This document shows, one piece after another, positions 9,292 to 17,947 of a DNA stretch of 64,000 nt (the stretch's first letter is position 1; each line of letters begins with the position of its first letter). Position numbers and translations under genes: made by a program. The stretch covers positions 62,001-126,000 of the forward strand of contig NZ_FMAO01000002.1 in assembly GCF_900094835.1 (NCBI RefSeq). The letters are read 5' to 3'. The notes beneath the pieces are model-generated. The model saw only the letters and a program-made list of their open reading frames with translations. It had not been told where the DNA came from and made no database searches. The DNA is from Weissella bombi (GTDB lineage Bacteria > Bacillota > Bacilli > Lactobacillales > Lactobacillaceae).

Positions 9292-10053
9292 TTAGTTACT
9301 TGATTCATTAAATTTAAATTGTCCTTGTACTGAATCGCTAATAAGGTAAGTCATTTTGTCACCACGAACGATCATTTCTGAAATTTCTATGGGGATGTCA
9401 CTTTGATTGGCAGCTACTTTATTAACAACAAAAACAGGAGTGGTTGCTTCTATATGAAGTAATTGTTGTTGTTCATCATTGGGAAGGCTAACGTTTAATT
9501 CTTTTTGCGAGTGTTCTACTAAGGTGTTATAACGCGTTGCCAATGTTTTATAAAGGGACATTTTTTCTGAGACTTCTGTTAATAGATTTGGAAAAAATTT
9601 AGCAGGTAACCAAGCTTGGTCGATCATTAACGGTTCTTCATTTAATGTGAGTACGCGTTTAATGAATAATAAATCTTCATTATGGTTAATACCTAATTTT
9701 TCGGCGATGTTTTTATCGCGCACAATTTCACGCTTTAAGATGATGCTTTTGTGGGTACTGCCTTGGGCTGAAGCAAAATCACTAAAGCTAGCAGGACCCA
9801 CCATTTTACTACGCACTTTAGCATCGGGATTAGCGAAAGAACCTTTACCTTGTATTTTAATAACCCAACCCTCTTCAGTTAGTAAGTCTAAGGCTTTTCG
9901 GATTGTAATACGACTCACGTTATAAATTTGGCATAGTTCATTTTCGCTAGGCAATTTTTCAGACTGTGAAAGAGTGCCGTTAATAATGGTTTGTTTTATT
10001 TCGCTATAAATTTTTTGATATAGCGGCTTCATAACACCGATTGTTTCGCTCAT
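9292..10053 (-). CDS. GntR-family (HutC/UTRA) transcriptional repressor
   Basis: 253 residues. The N-terminal winged helix (about 9-75, LPSENELCQIYNVSRITIRKALDLLTEEG) is followed by a UTRA ligand-binding domain (about 95-245). UTRA regulators sense sugar phosphates or amino-acid-like effectors. It is divergent from the SIS/PfkB/ABC operon at 10334 across a 280-bp region containing two copies of TATAACAAGTGG. It is therefore the probable repressor of that operon and of itself. The arrangement parallels fraR beside fraBD in Salmonella fructose-asparagine utilisation. CAGGAG precedes the ATG. Confidence 0.85.
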   Translation of the reverse strand: MSETIGVMKPLYQKIYSEIKQTIINGTLSQSEKLPSENELCQIYNVSRITIRKALDLLTEEGWVIKIQGKGSFANPDAKVRSKMVGPASFSDFASAQGSTHKSIILKREIVRDKNIAEKLGINHNEDLLFIKRVLTLNEEPLMIDQAWLPAKFFPNLLTEVSEKMSLYKTLATRYNTLVEHSQKELNVSLPNDEQQQLLHIEATTPVFVVNKVAANQSDIPIEISEMIVRGDKMTYLISDSVQGQFKFNESSN

Positions 10054-10120
10054 AGAAGTGCTCCTGTTGTGTTGACATGATGGGTAAAAGAATTTTCAAA
10101 TGTATTATACATCCGCCTTC

Positions 10121-10301
10121 TTGTTATAACAAGTGGACGGATGTTTGTCTATTACGAATTAATTAATCATTAATCCTAATGTTCGCGTTTTAATCGTCTT
10201 GTTTCACGTTAAATTAGAAAATGAATAGAAAAATGAGTTTAATGTGTTGACTTAATGAGCGATAAACTTTATATTAGCATATAACATCATATAACAAGTG
10301 G
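10121..10301 (+). promoter_or_regulatory. Divergent control region: operon promoter and GntR operators
   Basis: TTGACT (10247-10252), 17-bp spacer, TATATT (10270-10275) is a good promoter for the 10334 operon. TATAACAAGTGG occurs at 10125-10136, where it is part of the palindrome TTGTTATAACAA, and again at 10290-10301 just after the expected transcription start. CATATAAC is also repeated directly before it. Both copies flank the promoter in a geometry suited to repression by the neighbouring GntR protein. Operator assignment is inferred. Confidence 0.65.
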
Positions 10302-10333
10302 TGAAATAATTATTCAAGTTCAAGGAGAATGTC

Positions 10334-11311
10334 ATGAAGGATCAATTTAAACAAGAGATTAAGACAGTCATTGAAGCAACACAAGCCAAGGGAGATATCG
10401 ACAGTATTTATTTGGTTGCCTGTGGTGGCTCACATGCATTTTTGCAACCAGCCGAATATGTATTAACTAAGGAAACAACAATTCCAGCAACCGTTTTGCC
10501 ATCACGTGAATTTATTACACGCGAACCTAAGGCATTGGGTGAGCATAGTTTGGTAGTTAGTTGCTCACATTCTGGAACAACACCTGAAACAGTTGCCGCA
10601 ACTAAGTATGCCCGCGAACAGGGCGCTTTGACAGTTGCCTTCGCCTTTGCAGATGAATCACCACTTGAAGAAGAAGCTGAATACACAATTCATTATGCAT
10701 GGGGCCCAGAAACTGATGCCTCAGACTTAAACACAGGTGTTTTGTACGGTTGGTTGTTTGCTTACCTAAATGTTATTAACCCAAGCGAAAAGTATGACCG
10801 CGCTTTGAAGGCTTTGGATGTTTTGAATGATGTTACAACAAAGACACGTGAACAATACACACCAATTATTGCAAAGTGGGCTTCAGAGTTGAAGCGTGAG
10901 CCACTTGTATACTCAGTTGCTTCAGGAATTAATGCCGGTCAAGCATATTCATTTGCGATTTGCTGGTTACAAGAAATGCAATGGGTAAATAGTGCTTACA
11001 TTCATTCTGGTGAATACTTCCACGGACCATTTGAAATTACAGACTTTGATGTACCATTCATCATGTGTGAAGGATTAGGCAAGGCACGTGCAATGGATGA
11101 ACGTGCTGTAGACTTTGCTAAGAAGCACAGTGACAAAGTATATGTTATTGATAACAAGGACTTTGACATGTCATTAATTGACGAAGATTTGCAAGATTAC
11201 TACTCACAAATCGTATCAGGTGTCGTTTATCGTTTGATTGCAGAGTCATTTGCTTACGAACGTGGTCACTCACTAGATGTTCGTCGTTACATGTGGAAGC
11301 TAGAGTACTAA
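10334..11311 (+). CDS. SIS-domain sugar-phosphate deglycase (FrlB/FraB-like)
   Basis: 325 residues with two SIS domains. VACGGSHAFLQP and VVSCSHSGTTPETVAATKYA bind the sugar phosphate. WLQEMQWV...HSGEYFHGPFE holds Glu214 and His230, sixteen residues apart. This is the spacing and, from memory, the numbering of the catalytic pair in Salmonella FraB. The C-terminus DVRRYMWKLEY matches FrlB (DERRYYGGLVEY). Family members cleave 6-phosphofructosyl-amino acids to glucose-6-phosphate and free amino acid in the cytosol. It is first gene of an operon with a PfkB kinase and a peptide ABC transporter. A glucosamine-6-P deaminase-like role is less likely. AAGGAG precedes the ATG. Confidence 0.8.
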   Translation: MKDQFKQEIKTVIEATQAKGDIDSIYLVACGGSHAFLQPAEYVLTKETTIPATVLPSREFITREPKALGEHSLVVSCSHSGTTPETVAATKYAREQGALTVAFAFADESPLEEEAEYTIHYAWGPETDASDLNTGVLYGWLFAYLNVINPSEKYDRALKALDVLNDVTTKTREQYTPIIAKWASELKREPLVYSVASGINAGQAYSFAICWLQEMQWVNSAYIHSGEYFHGPFEITDFDVPFIMCEGLGKARAMDERAVDFAKKHSDKVYVIDNKDFDMSLIDEDLQDYYSQIVSGVVYRLIAESFAYERGHSLDVRRYMWKLEY

Positions 11312-11325
11312 AAGTGGTGGCGCCC

Positions 11326-12141
11326 ATGAAATTAATTACGGTAGGAGATAACGTTGCCGATACGTACGTTGATAGTCACATTTTTTATCCAGGTGGTAAT
11401 TGTGTGAATGTAGCAGTTGATGCTAAAAAGGCCGGTGCAGAAGCCGTTGGTTATATGGGGGTGTTTGGTAACGACAAACAAGCTGAACATATTCAAGAAG
11501 CTTTGCGTGATGAAAATGTTGATTTGATTAATTGTCGTCAAATATATGCACCCACTGCACAACCAAGCGTCTTTATAACGGCAGATGGTGATCGTCAATT
11601 TGCTGCTGGACCTAAAGGGTCGGCACAACATTTGGTTAAATTACGATTAACACCGGAAGATGTGCAAAATATTTCAGAATATGATGTTTTGCATACTGGA
11701 ATTGACGCTAACATCGACCAGGAACTTGTGACTTTAAAGTCATCAGTGAAAATTGGTTATGATTTTTCGGATGTTAAAGATGAAGAATATTTAGCTGAAG
11801 TATTGCCAAACGTTAATTATGCGTTTTTCTCAGGGTCAGAAATGACAGATGAAATGGCAGAAGAGTTTGCTAAATCATGTTTAGCCCAAGGACCGGATAT
11901 TGTGGTCGTAACACGTGGCGGACAACCAGCATTGGTAATGAGCAAGGATGCTTATTGTTATCAAGAACCGCAGTTGGCTGACATTGTCGACACAATGGGT
12001 GCGGGTGATAGTTTTATTGCCGGATTTTTAGTTGCTTATACTGATACACATGATTTACAAGCAGCTGCCTTGGCGGCTAGTCAAAGTGCGGCTAATACTT
12101 GTGGTGTTAGTGGTGGTTTTGGTCACGGGCAAGCTTATTAA
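11326..12141 (+). CDS. PfkB-family kinase (fructosamine/fructoselysine 6-kinase, FrlD-like)
   Basis: 271 residues. It opens MKLITVGDNVADTYVDSHIFYPGGNCVNVAVDAKKAG, like FrlD, which starts with GDN and has FSGGNAVNVAV. The ATP/catalytic motif DTMGAGDSF has Asp228 as base. It would phosphorylate an imported Amadori compound at the sugar C6 to feed the preceding deglycase. The start is the ATG at 11326; a longer frame overlaps the deglycase stop without a ribosome site. Only 14 bp separate the two genes. Confidence 0.8.
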   Translation: MKLITVGDNVADTYVDSHIFYPGGNCVNVAVDAKKAGAEAVGYMGVFGNDKQAEHIQEALRDENVDLINCRQIYAPTAQPSVFITADGDRQFAAGPKGSAQHLVKLRLTPEDVQNISEYDVLHTGIDANIDQELVTLKSSVKIGYDFSDVKDEEYLAEVLPNVNYAFFSGSEMTDEMAEEFAKSCLAQGPDIVVVTRGGQPALVMSKDAYCYQEPQLADIVDTMGAGDSFIAGFLVAYTDTHDLQAAALAASQSAANTCGVSGGFGHGQAY

Positions 12142-12154
12142 TAATTAAATAAAG

Positions 12155-12239
12155 AAGTTCGAATCGTACAGCGAAGAGTTGTGCGTATCGAACTTAAGCA
12201 TCAGGTCGTCAACTTATTGAGGGTCTGATGCTTAAGTTC
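12155..12239 (+). other. Two overlapping, mutually exclusive RNA hairpins between kinase and binding-protein genes
   Basis: Hairpin A pairs 12155-12170 with 12180-12195 (AAGTTCGA...TCGAACTT, inner CGTACA/TGTGCG). Hairpin B pairs 12190-12204 perfectly with 12225-12239 (15 bp). Both need GAACTT at 12190-12195. Neither has a T-run, so a plain terminator is unlikely. RNA processing, stability or translational control of the binding protein is possible. Confidence 0.6.
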
Positions 12240-12290
12240 CATAAGGGCAGTTCTATGCTGATGTCCGTTAGAAAGGGGGATGTGGTTAAC

Positions 12291-13931
12291 ATGACTTATA
12301 AGAAAAAAGTATTAATTACCGTGGGAACACTCGTTGTTGTTGCCGGAGCTGCAGGTCTAGTCGTTAACCACGCACGCAACATTACGCGTGGTAGTACAGA
12401 AAAATTCACAATGGTGCAAACGTCACCGATTGATTCTTTGGATCCAATATTAGGATATAACCCAAGTTCAGGAACGGTCGTTGGTAACACATATGAAGGT
12501 TTGTACTCGGTGGATGACAAAAATAAGGTGCATTTGGCGTTAGCATCTAAAGTAGAAACTTCTAAAGATGGTAAAACTAAGACTTTTACAATTAGAAAAA
12601 ACGCTAAATGGAGTAATGGCGCACCAGTAACGGCTGATGATTTTGTCTTTGCTTGGCGCCGGTTGGCTAATCCTAAAAATGCATCCGGGTTTAACTTTCA
12701 ACCAGGAGCAGCTGGGTTAAAAAACGCCGATGATATTGTTGCTGGTAAGAAACCTGTATCAAGTCTAGGTGTTTCGGCTGAGGGAAAGAAAAAACTTGTA
12801 CTACATTTAGATCGTAAAGTACCTTATTTGAACAAGTTGCTATCATTTAATGCATTTGCACCTGTAAACGAGCAGTTTTATAAAAAAGAAGGTAAAAAGT
12901 TTGCCCAAAGTGACAAGAATTTGATTAGTGCTGGTCCTTATAAGGTAAAGGATTGGAAGCTAGGTGATAATGAAATCACTTTGGTTAAGAATAAGGGTTA
13001 CTGGGATGCAAAGCATGTCCAAGCTAAGACCGTTAAAATGAATATCATCACTGATCCGGAAAAGGCAGCAATTGCATTTAAGGATGGTAGTGCTGATTAC
13101 ACACCAATTAGTGGCCAATTAGCAACGAAGTTCAGAGAAGATAAAGCCTTTAAAACTGAATTAGGTCCTTTCACACAATATTTGATGATTAATTTGAAGA
13201 AAAAGGGCTTGGACAATGCAGATTTGCGTAAAGCCATTAATAGTTCTATCGATAAAAAAGTTATTACTAATCATATTTTGAAGGATGGTTCTGAACCAGC
13301 TAAGTCGATGATTATGAAGGGCTTGTATAGAGATACAGCTAATAATGGTAAGGATTTTGCGGACGAGTCGGCAAAAGGTTATACGTATTCACCAACTAAG
13401 GCGAAAACTTATTGGCAAGCTGCAAAATCAGAAACCGACTTACGTGCATTTACCATTACGTATGACGATAGTGATCCATCATATGCTAACGTAGCTGCTT
13501 ATATGAAATCACAAATTGAAAAGAACTTACCAGGTATGAAAGTCACGCTACAACAACTATCTAAGAAGACACGTGTCGATAAGATGGAATCAGGTGACTT
13601 TGAAACCGTATTAACACGTTGGGGTCCTGATTACGCTGATCCATCAGCAATCTTGAGTATGTATCAGTCTGACAATGTCAGCAATTACCCTAAGTTCAAC
13701 AGCCCGGAATATGATCAATTACTAGCAGATGCGGCAACAAAGTATGCAAATGACACTGCTAAGCGTAATGATGCGTTGCAACAAGCTAATAATTTATTGA
13801 TTGATAGTGCATCATCTGCACCATTGTATCAATCAGGTGCACCCGTTTTGCAACGACAAAATATTCATGGCTTAATTCAACATATTTCAGGTGTACCTTA
13901 TACGTTTAAGTATGTCACTTTGAAGCGATAA
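12291..13931 (+). CDS. Peptide/oligopeptide ABC transporter substrate-binding protein (SBP_bac_5)
   Basis: 546 residues with the OppA/DppA fold: TSPIDSLDPILGYNPSSGTVVGNTYEGLYSVD, WSNGAPVTADDFVFAWRRLANP and TRWGPDYADPSAILSMY are typical. The N-terminus (KKKVLITVGTLVVVAGAAGLVV) is hydrophobic but has no Cys, so there is no lipobox; it would be held by an uncleaved signal anchor. The ATG at 12291 is chosen for AAGGGGG upstream and for giving a short basic n-region. It likely captures glycated amino acids or peptides. A terminator after the gene would raise its level over the permeases. Confidence 0.85.
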   Translation: MTYKKKVLITVGTLVVVAGAAGLVVNHARNITRGSTEKFTMVQTSPIDSLDPILGYNPSSGTVVGNTYEGLYSVDDKNKVHLALASKVETSKDGKTKTFTIRKNAKWSNGAPVTADDFVFAWRRLANPKNASGFNFQPGAAGLKNADDIVAGKKPVSSLGVSAEGKKKLVLHLDRKVPYLNKLLSFNAFAPVNEQFYKKEGKKFAQSDKNLISAGPYKVKDWKLGDNEITLVKNKGYWDAKHVQAKTVKMNIITDPEKAAIAFKDGSADYTPISGQLATKFREDKAFKTELGPFTQYLMINLKKKGLDNADLRKAINSSIDKKVITNHILKDGSEPAKSMIMKGLYRDTANNGKDFADESAKGYTYSPTKAKTYWQAAKSETDLRAFTITYDDSDPSYANVAAYMKSQIEKNLPGMKVTLQQLSKKTRVDKMESGDFETVLTRWGPDYADPSAILSMYQSDNVSNYPKFNSPEYDQLLADAATKYANDTAKRNDALQQANNLLIDSASSAPLYQSGAPVLQRQNIHGLIQHISGVPYTFKYVTLKR

Positions 13932-13984
13932 ATTTTATTGCTGGTATCACATGATTAAAGAAATATTGCGAATGGTAACTTGTT

Positions 13985-14022
13985 AAAAGGCGGCCGGATG
14001 CTAATAATAGGTCGCCTTTTTG
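13985..14022 (+). terminator. Internal (leaky) terminator after the binding-protein gene
   Basis: AAAAGGCGGCC pairs with GGTCGCCTTTT (one G-U) followed by T's. Placed inside the operon, it would reduce permease relative to binding-protein expression. Confidence 0.75.
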
Positions 14023-14062
14023 TTATATAACGGATTACTTTTTGAGAAAAAGGGGTTATTGT

Positions 14063-14992
14063 ATGAAAAAATACATCTTAAAGAGAATTTTGATTGCTAT
14101 TGCCACACTTTTCTTGATTACATTTATTCTATTTTTGATGGAGAAAGCCATGCCGGGTTCACCATTTAATGATGAAAAAATGACTCATGAACAAGTGCAA
14201 GCATTGTATGCAAAATATGGCTTAGATAAACCTGTTCTAGTACAATTTTGGAACTATATTAAGAATATGATGATGGGTGATTTTGGTGTTTCATATTCTC
14301 TCCAGGTAAATACACCAGTTACACAAATCATTGCACAGCACTTCCCAGTGTCACTAACTATTGGACTACTCGCTACCGTTGTAGGTGCAATTTGTGGCTT
14401 TGTTATGGGAATTGTAGCTGCTTTGAAGCACAATACGATGATTGATAGTCTAATGACAGGAATTTCAGTTCTTGGTGTTAGTTTGCCAAACTTCGTTGTT
14501 GCTTTGATTCTATCAATTATCTTTTCATTCCAATTGTATTTGTTGCCAGCTGTCTATTCAGCGGACCGGCCGTTTATCTCTATTATCTTGCCAATAATTG
14601 CGTTGAGTACGTTTACGATGGCGAGTGCTGAGCGGTATGCACGATCAGAAATGATTGAAATCATGCATTCTGATTATATTCGTCTAGCTGATTCAAAAGG
14701 AATTTCACGTCGACAATTGGTATTAAAGCACGTCGTCAGAAATACATTGATTTCCGTCATTACGGTTTTGGCACCATTAATGATTGACCTAATCGCCGGT
14801 AGTATGGTGGTTGAAAAAGCGTTTGCGATTCCTGGTCTAGGAACCACATATATTTCAGCTATCCAAGCCAATGATTACAATGTTGTCTTGGGAATTACAT
14901 TCTTCTATGCAATTTTGTTTATTGGTATTATGCTGTTTGTTGATATTTTGTACGGAATTATTGATCCGCGTGTCAGATTGGATAAGGGGTGA
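14063..14992 (+). CDS. Peptide ABC transporter permease, OppB/DppB type
   Basis: 309 residues with six membrane helices. MKKYILKRILIAIATLFLITFILF is the standard DppB first helix, followed by MPGSPF. ERYARSEMIEIMHSDYIRLADSKGISRRQLVLKHVVRN is the EAA loop that contacts the ATPase. The ATG at 14063 has AAAGGGG upstream. It forms the membrane channel with the next gene, which starts 5 bp downstream. Confidence 0.9.
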   Translation: MKKYILKRILIAIATLFLITFILFLMEKAMPGSPFNDEKMTHEQVQALYAKYGLDKPVLVQFWNYIKNMMMGDFGVSYSLQVNTPVTQIIAQHFPVSLTIGLLATVVGAICGFVMGIVAALKHNTMIDSLMTGISVLGVSLPNFVVALILSIIFSFQLYLLPAVYSADRPFISIILPIIALSTFTMASAERYARSEMIEIMHSDYIRLADSKGISRRQLVLKHVVRNTLISVITVLAPLMIDLIAGSMVVEKAFAIPGLGTTYISAIQANDYNVVLGITFFYAILFIGIMLFVDILYGIIDPRVRLDKG

Positions 14993-14997
14993 TTGAG

Positions 14998-15921
14998 ATG
15001 ATAAAAAATATGCAATCAACTACCAATAATAACGACTTTTCTTTAGCTCACCGTGAGCAAAAGGTTGATCATTATTCTGGTGAATCACTATCATTTATCC
15101 AACTTGTTTTTAGGAATTTTGCTAGAAATAAAGTCGCATTAGTTAGTGTATTGGTCATTATTTTAATTGCGTTAACCGCATTTTTAGGACCACAATTAAG
15201 TCATTTTAATCCTAATACGCCAGATCCACAGAACTCTAATTTAACACCAGGTCAAAATGGGCATTGGTTTGGTACTGATAACTTAGGACGTGATATCTTT
15301 ACACGTGTGGCAGCAGGGACGGGTATTTCCCTTGAGGTAGCATTTGTTGCGATGATTATCGATTTAATTATTGGAACAACATATGGATTAATATCAGGTT
15401 ACTTTGGCGGCAAAGTTGATATTATTATGCAACGTGTTACTGAAGTGTTAAGCACGATTCCAATGATTATTATTGTGACATTGCTTGTTTTGGTTATGAA
15501 ACCAGGACTAATGAGTATTATTACCGCCATGATGTTAGTCGGGTGGATTAATATGAGTCGTATTGTTCGAGCGCAAGTATTAAAAATTAAGAATGAAGAA
15601 TATATTCTGGCAGCCAAAACGATGGGGATGCCAAATAGTAAGATTATTTTTTCAGAAGTTTTGCCAAATGCCATGGGTCAAATTGTAACAACGTTTATGT
15701 TTTCAATTCCAAATGCTATTTTCTTGGAAGCATTCTTAGCCTTTATTGGGCTTGGTGTGCCAGCACCATTGTCATCACTAGGAACGATGATTAATGATGG
15801 TTATACACAAGCGATTGTTTTCCCACACATGGTTATTTTCCCAGTACTGTTTTTAGCATTAATTATGTTGGGATTTAACATTATTGCTGATGCCATTAGA
15901 GATGCGATTGAAGAAAGTTGA
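14998..15921 (+). CDS. Peptide ABC transporter permease, OppC/DppC type
   Basis: 307 residues. An N-terminal cytosolic segment of about 40 residues precedes the first helix (NKVALVSVLVIILIALTAFLGP). HWFGTDNLGRDIFTRVAAGTGISLEVAF is a DppC hallmark, and EYILAAKTMGMPNSKIIFSEVLPNAMG is the EAA loop. The ATG at 14998 has AAGGGGTGA at good distance. The GTG at 14989 overlaps that site and is rejected. Confidence 0.9.
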   Translation: MIKNMQSTTNNNDFSLAHREQKVDHYSGESLSFIQLVFRNFARNKVALVSVLVIILIALTAFLGPQLSHFNPNTPDPQNSNLTPGQNGHWFGTDNLGRDIFTRVAAGTGISLEVAFVAMIIDLIIGTTYGLISGYFGGKVDIIMQRVTEVLSTIPMIIIVTLLVLVMKPGLMSIITAMMLVGWINMSRIVRAQVLKIKNEEYILAAKTMGMPNSKIIFSEVLPNAMGQIVTTFMFSIPNAIFLEAFLAFIGLGVPAPLSSLGTMINDGYTQAIVFPHMVIFPVLFLALIMLGFNIIADAIRDAIEES

Positions 15922-15933
15922 GGTTGGTTATTT

Positions 15934-17004
15934 ATGAAAGAGACAATTTTAAAAGTGAAAAACTTGGCTGTATCATATACGACTTACCGAGGCAAAGTTA
16001 GATCGGTTAGAGGGCTAAGTTTTAAATTAAAAAAGGGTGAAACCTTGGCATTGGTTGGTGAATCTGGTTGTGGTAAATCAGCCTCAGTTAAGCCAATTAT
16101 GGGAGAACATGAAGCTAACCAAGTAATTGAAAGTGGTGAGATCACTTTTACTTATGATGGACCACAAGGTGAAGAAACCGTTGATTTGTTAAAAATTGAC
16201 GATGAGAAAATGCAGCAGGAAATTAAAGGTAAGCAAATTGCCATGATTTTCCAAGACCCAATGACATCACTGGATCCAACGATGAAGATTGGTAAGCAGA
16301 TTGCGGAGGCAATTAAGACATCAAGTAGTGATTTATCATCAGAAGAATTAACGGATAAGGTACGTGAGTTGATTGATATGGTTGGTATCGGTCATATCGA
16401 TACGGTTATGAATCAATATCCGCATCAATTATCTGGTGGTATGCGTCAACGTATCGTTATTGCCATCGCCTTATCTAGTGATCCTAGCTTGTTAATTTGT
16501 GATGAGCCAACAACGGCTTTGGACGTTACAATTCAAGCACGTATTCTTAATTTGATTAAGAAGTTACAACGAGAGCGTGGGCTATCAGTTATTTTTATCA
16601 CTCACAACTTGGGGGTGGTTGCCAACGTTGCTGATCGTGTTAACGTTATGTACGCTGGTAAAATTATTGAAACTGGTAGTAGCGAGGATATTTTCTTCGA
16701 TCCAAGACATCCATATACTTGGGGCTTGCTGTCAGCGGTTCCTGATGTCCATGATAATGAAGAGAAATTGCCAACCATTAATGGAACGATTCCAGATTTA
16801 ACGAAGGAAATCGTTGGGGATGCTTTTGCACCACGTAATCCATATGCGTTAGAAATTGATTTTAAAGAAGAGCCGCCAATGTTTTCTGTGAATGAGCATC
16901 ATGAAGCAGCAACTTGGTTGTTAGATGAACGAGCACCTAAAATTGAGATGCCTGAATTACTACAACAACGCATTATGAGAATGCGAGGTGAAGTTTATGA
17001 CTGA
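15934..17004 (+). CDS. Peptide ABC transporter ATP-binding protein, OppD/DppD type
   Basis: 356 residues. Walker A GESGCGKS is at 42-49, Q-loop IFQDPMTSLDP, signature LSGGMRQR and Walker B LLICDEPTTALD. The C-terminal oligopeptide extension follows HPYTWGLLSAVPD, but lacks the usual three or four Cys of DppD (no iron-sulfur ligands visible). Its last 8 bases overlap the OppF gene, consistent with a heterodimeric ATPase. Confidence 0.9.
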   Translation: MKETILKVKNLAVSYTTYRGKVRSVRGLSFKLKKGETLALVGESGCGKSASVKPIMGEHEANQVIESGEITFTYDGPQGEETVDLLKIDDEKMQQEIKGKQIAMIFQDPMTSLDPTMKIGKQIAEAIKTSSSDLSSEELTDKVRELIDMVGIGHIDTVMNQYPHQLSGGMRQRIVIAIALSSDPSLLICDEPTTALDVTIQARILNLIKKLQRERGLSVIFITHNLGVVANVADRVNVMYAGKIIETGSSEDIFFDPRHPYTWGLLSAVPDVHDNEEKLPTINGTIPDLTKEIVGDAFAPRNPYALEIDFKEEPPMFSVNEHHEAATWLLDERAPKIEMPELLQQRIMRMRGEVYD

Positions 17005-17887
17005 TAATATTTTGGAAGTACATCACTTAAAACAATACTTTCCAGTATCTAGGCAAGAAGTTGTGAAAGCGATTGATGACGTTTCTTTTAATATCGAAAA
17101 AGGTGAAACGTTTGGCTTGGTAGGTGAATCAGGAAGTGGTAAAACAACGATTGGTCGAGCAATTATTCGTTTGCATGATCCAACTGAAGGAAAAGTTATT
17201 TTTCAAGGTGAAACCATTTCAGGTAAGTTGAACAAGAAGAATCAAGAGATGTTGCGTTCAGATATGCAAATGATTTTTCAAGATCCAATGTCATCATTAA
17301 ACCCACGTAAAAAGATTAGCGATATTATCAAAGTTGGTTTAGATATTCATCGTCGCGATTTACGTGAACCTGAAAAAATGAAATTGGTGTATGAGGTGTT
17401 ACGTACAGTTGGTTTGGATGAATCCTTTGCGGTACGTTATCCTAAAGAGTTGTCTGGTGGTCAACGACAACGTATTGGGATTGCACGTGCAGTTGTCATG
17501 AATCCACAATTAATTATTGCTGATGAGGCGATTTCAGCACTGGACGTTTCAGTTCAAGCACAGGTTGTTAATTTGTTAAAGCAAATTCAAAAAGATACAG
17601 GTAGTGCTTTATTGTTCATTGCGCACGACTTGGCAATGGTCCGCCATATTTCAGATCATATTGGTGTTATTCATCTAGGACATCTAATTGAATTGGGTAC
17701 GACGGAACAAATCTTTGAGAATCCGTATCATTCATATACGAAGAGTTTGCTAGAATCGATTCCAGTAGCAAATCCGGTTACAGAAAGAGGTAAGCAACCA
17801 ACAACTTATAGCGCAACTAAAGCTGATTATGAAAATCAATCAATGGTTGAAGTTGAAGCAGGTCACTGGGTGTTAACTGAAAAGTAA
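16997..17887 (+). CDS. Peptide ABC transporter ATP-binding protein, OppF/DppF type
   Basis: 296 residues, somewhat shorter than the usual OppF. Walker A GESGSGKTT, MIFQDPMSSLNPR, signature LSGGQRQRIGIARA, Walker B LIIADEAISALD (Glu-Ala in place of the common Glu-Pro), HPYTKSLL-like region as HSYTKSLLESIP. The ATG at 16997 lies in the end of the partner gene with GAGGTGA upstream. It is last in the putative Amadori-product operon; a hairpin at 17901 closes the unit. Confidence 0.9.
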   Translation: MTDNILEVHHLKQYFPVSRQEVVKAIDDVSFNIEKGETFGLVGESGSGKTTIGRAIIRLHDPTEGKVIFQGETISGKLNKKNQEMLRSDMQMIFQDPMSSLNPRKKISDIIKVGLDIHRRDLREPEKMKLVYEVLRTVGLDESFAVRYPKELSGGQRQRIGIARAVVMNPQLIIADEAISALDVSVQAQVVNLLKQIQKDTGSALLFIAHDLAMVRHISDHIGVIHLGHLIELGTTEQIFENPYHSYTKSLLESIPVANPVTERGKQPTTYSATKADYENQSMVEVEAGHWVLTEK

Positions 17888-17900
17888 AAAGATTAAGCTT

Positions 17901-17934
17901 AAAGGCCGTCAATCGAGTTAGATTGACGGCCTTT
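17901..17934. terminator. Strong hairpin ending the ABC operon
   Basis: AAAGGCCGTCAATC pairs perfectly over 14 bp with 17921-17934 around a 6-nt loop. The T-run after it is short, but the stem is strong and lies between convergent genes. Confidence 0.75.
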
Positions 17935-17947
17935 ATGATGTGCTAAT

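Noticed and set aside
10200-10215. TGTTTCACGTTAAATT as a sixth parS site.
   Set aside because: Only the left half matches; the right arm has three mismatches, so it is not counted.
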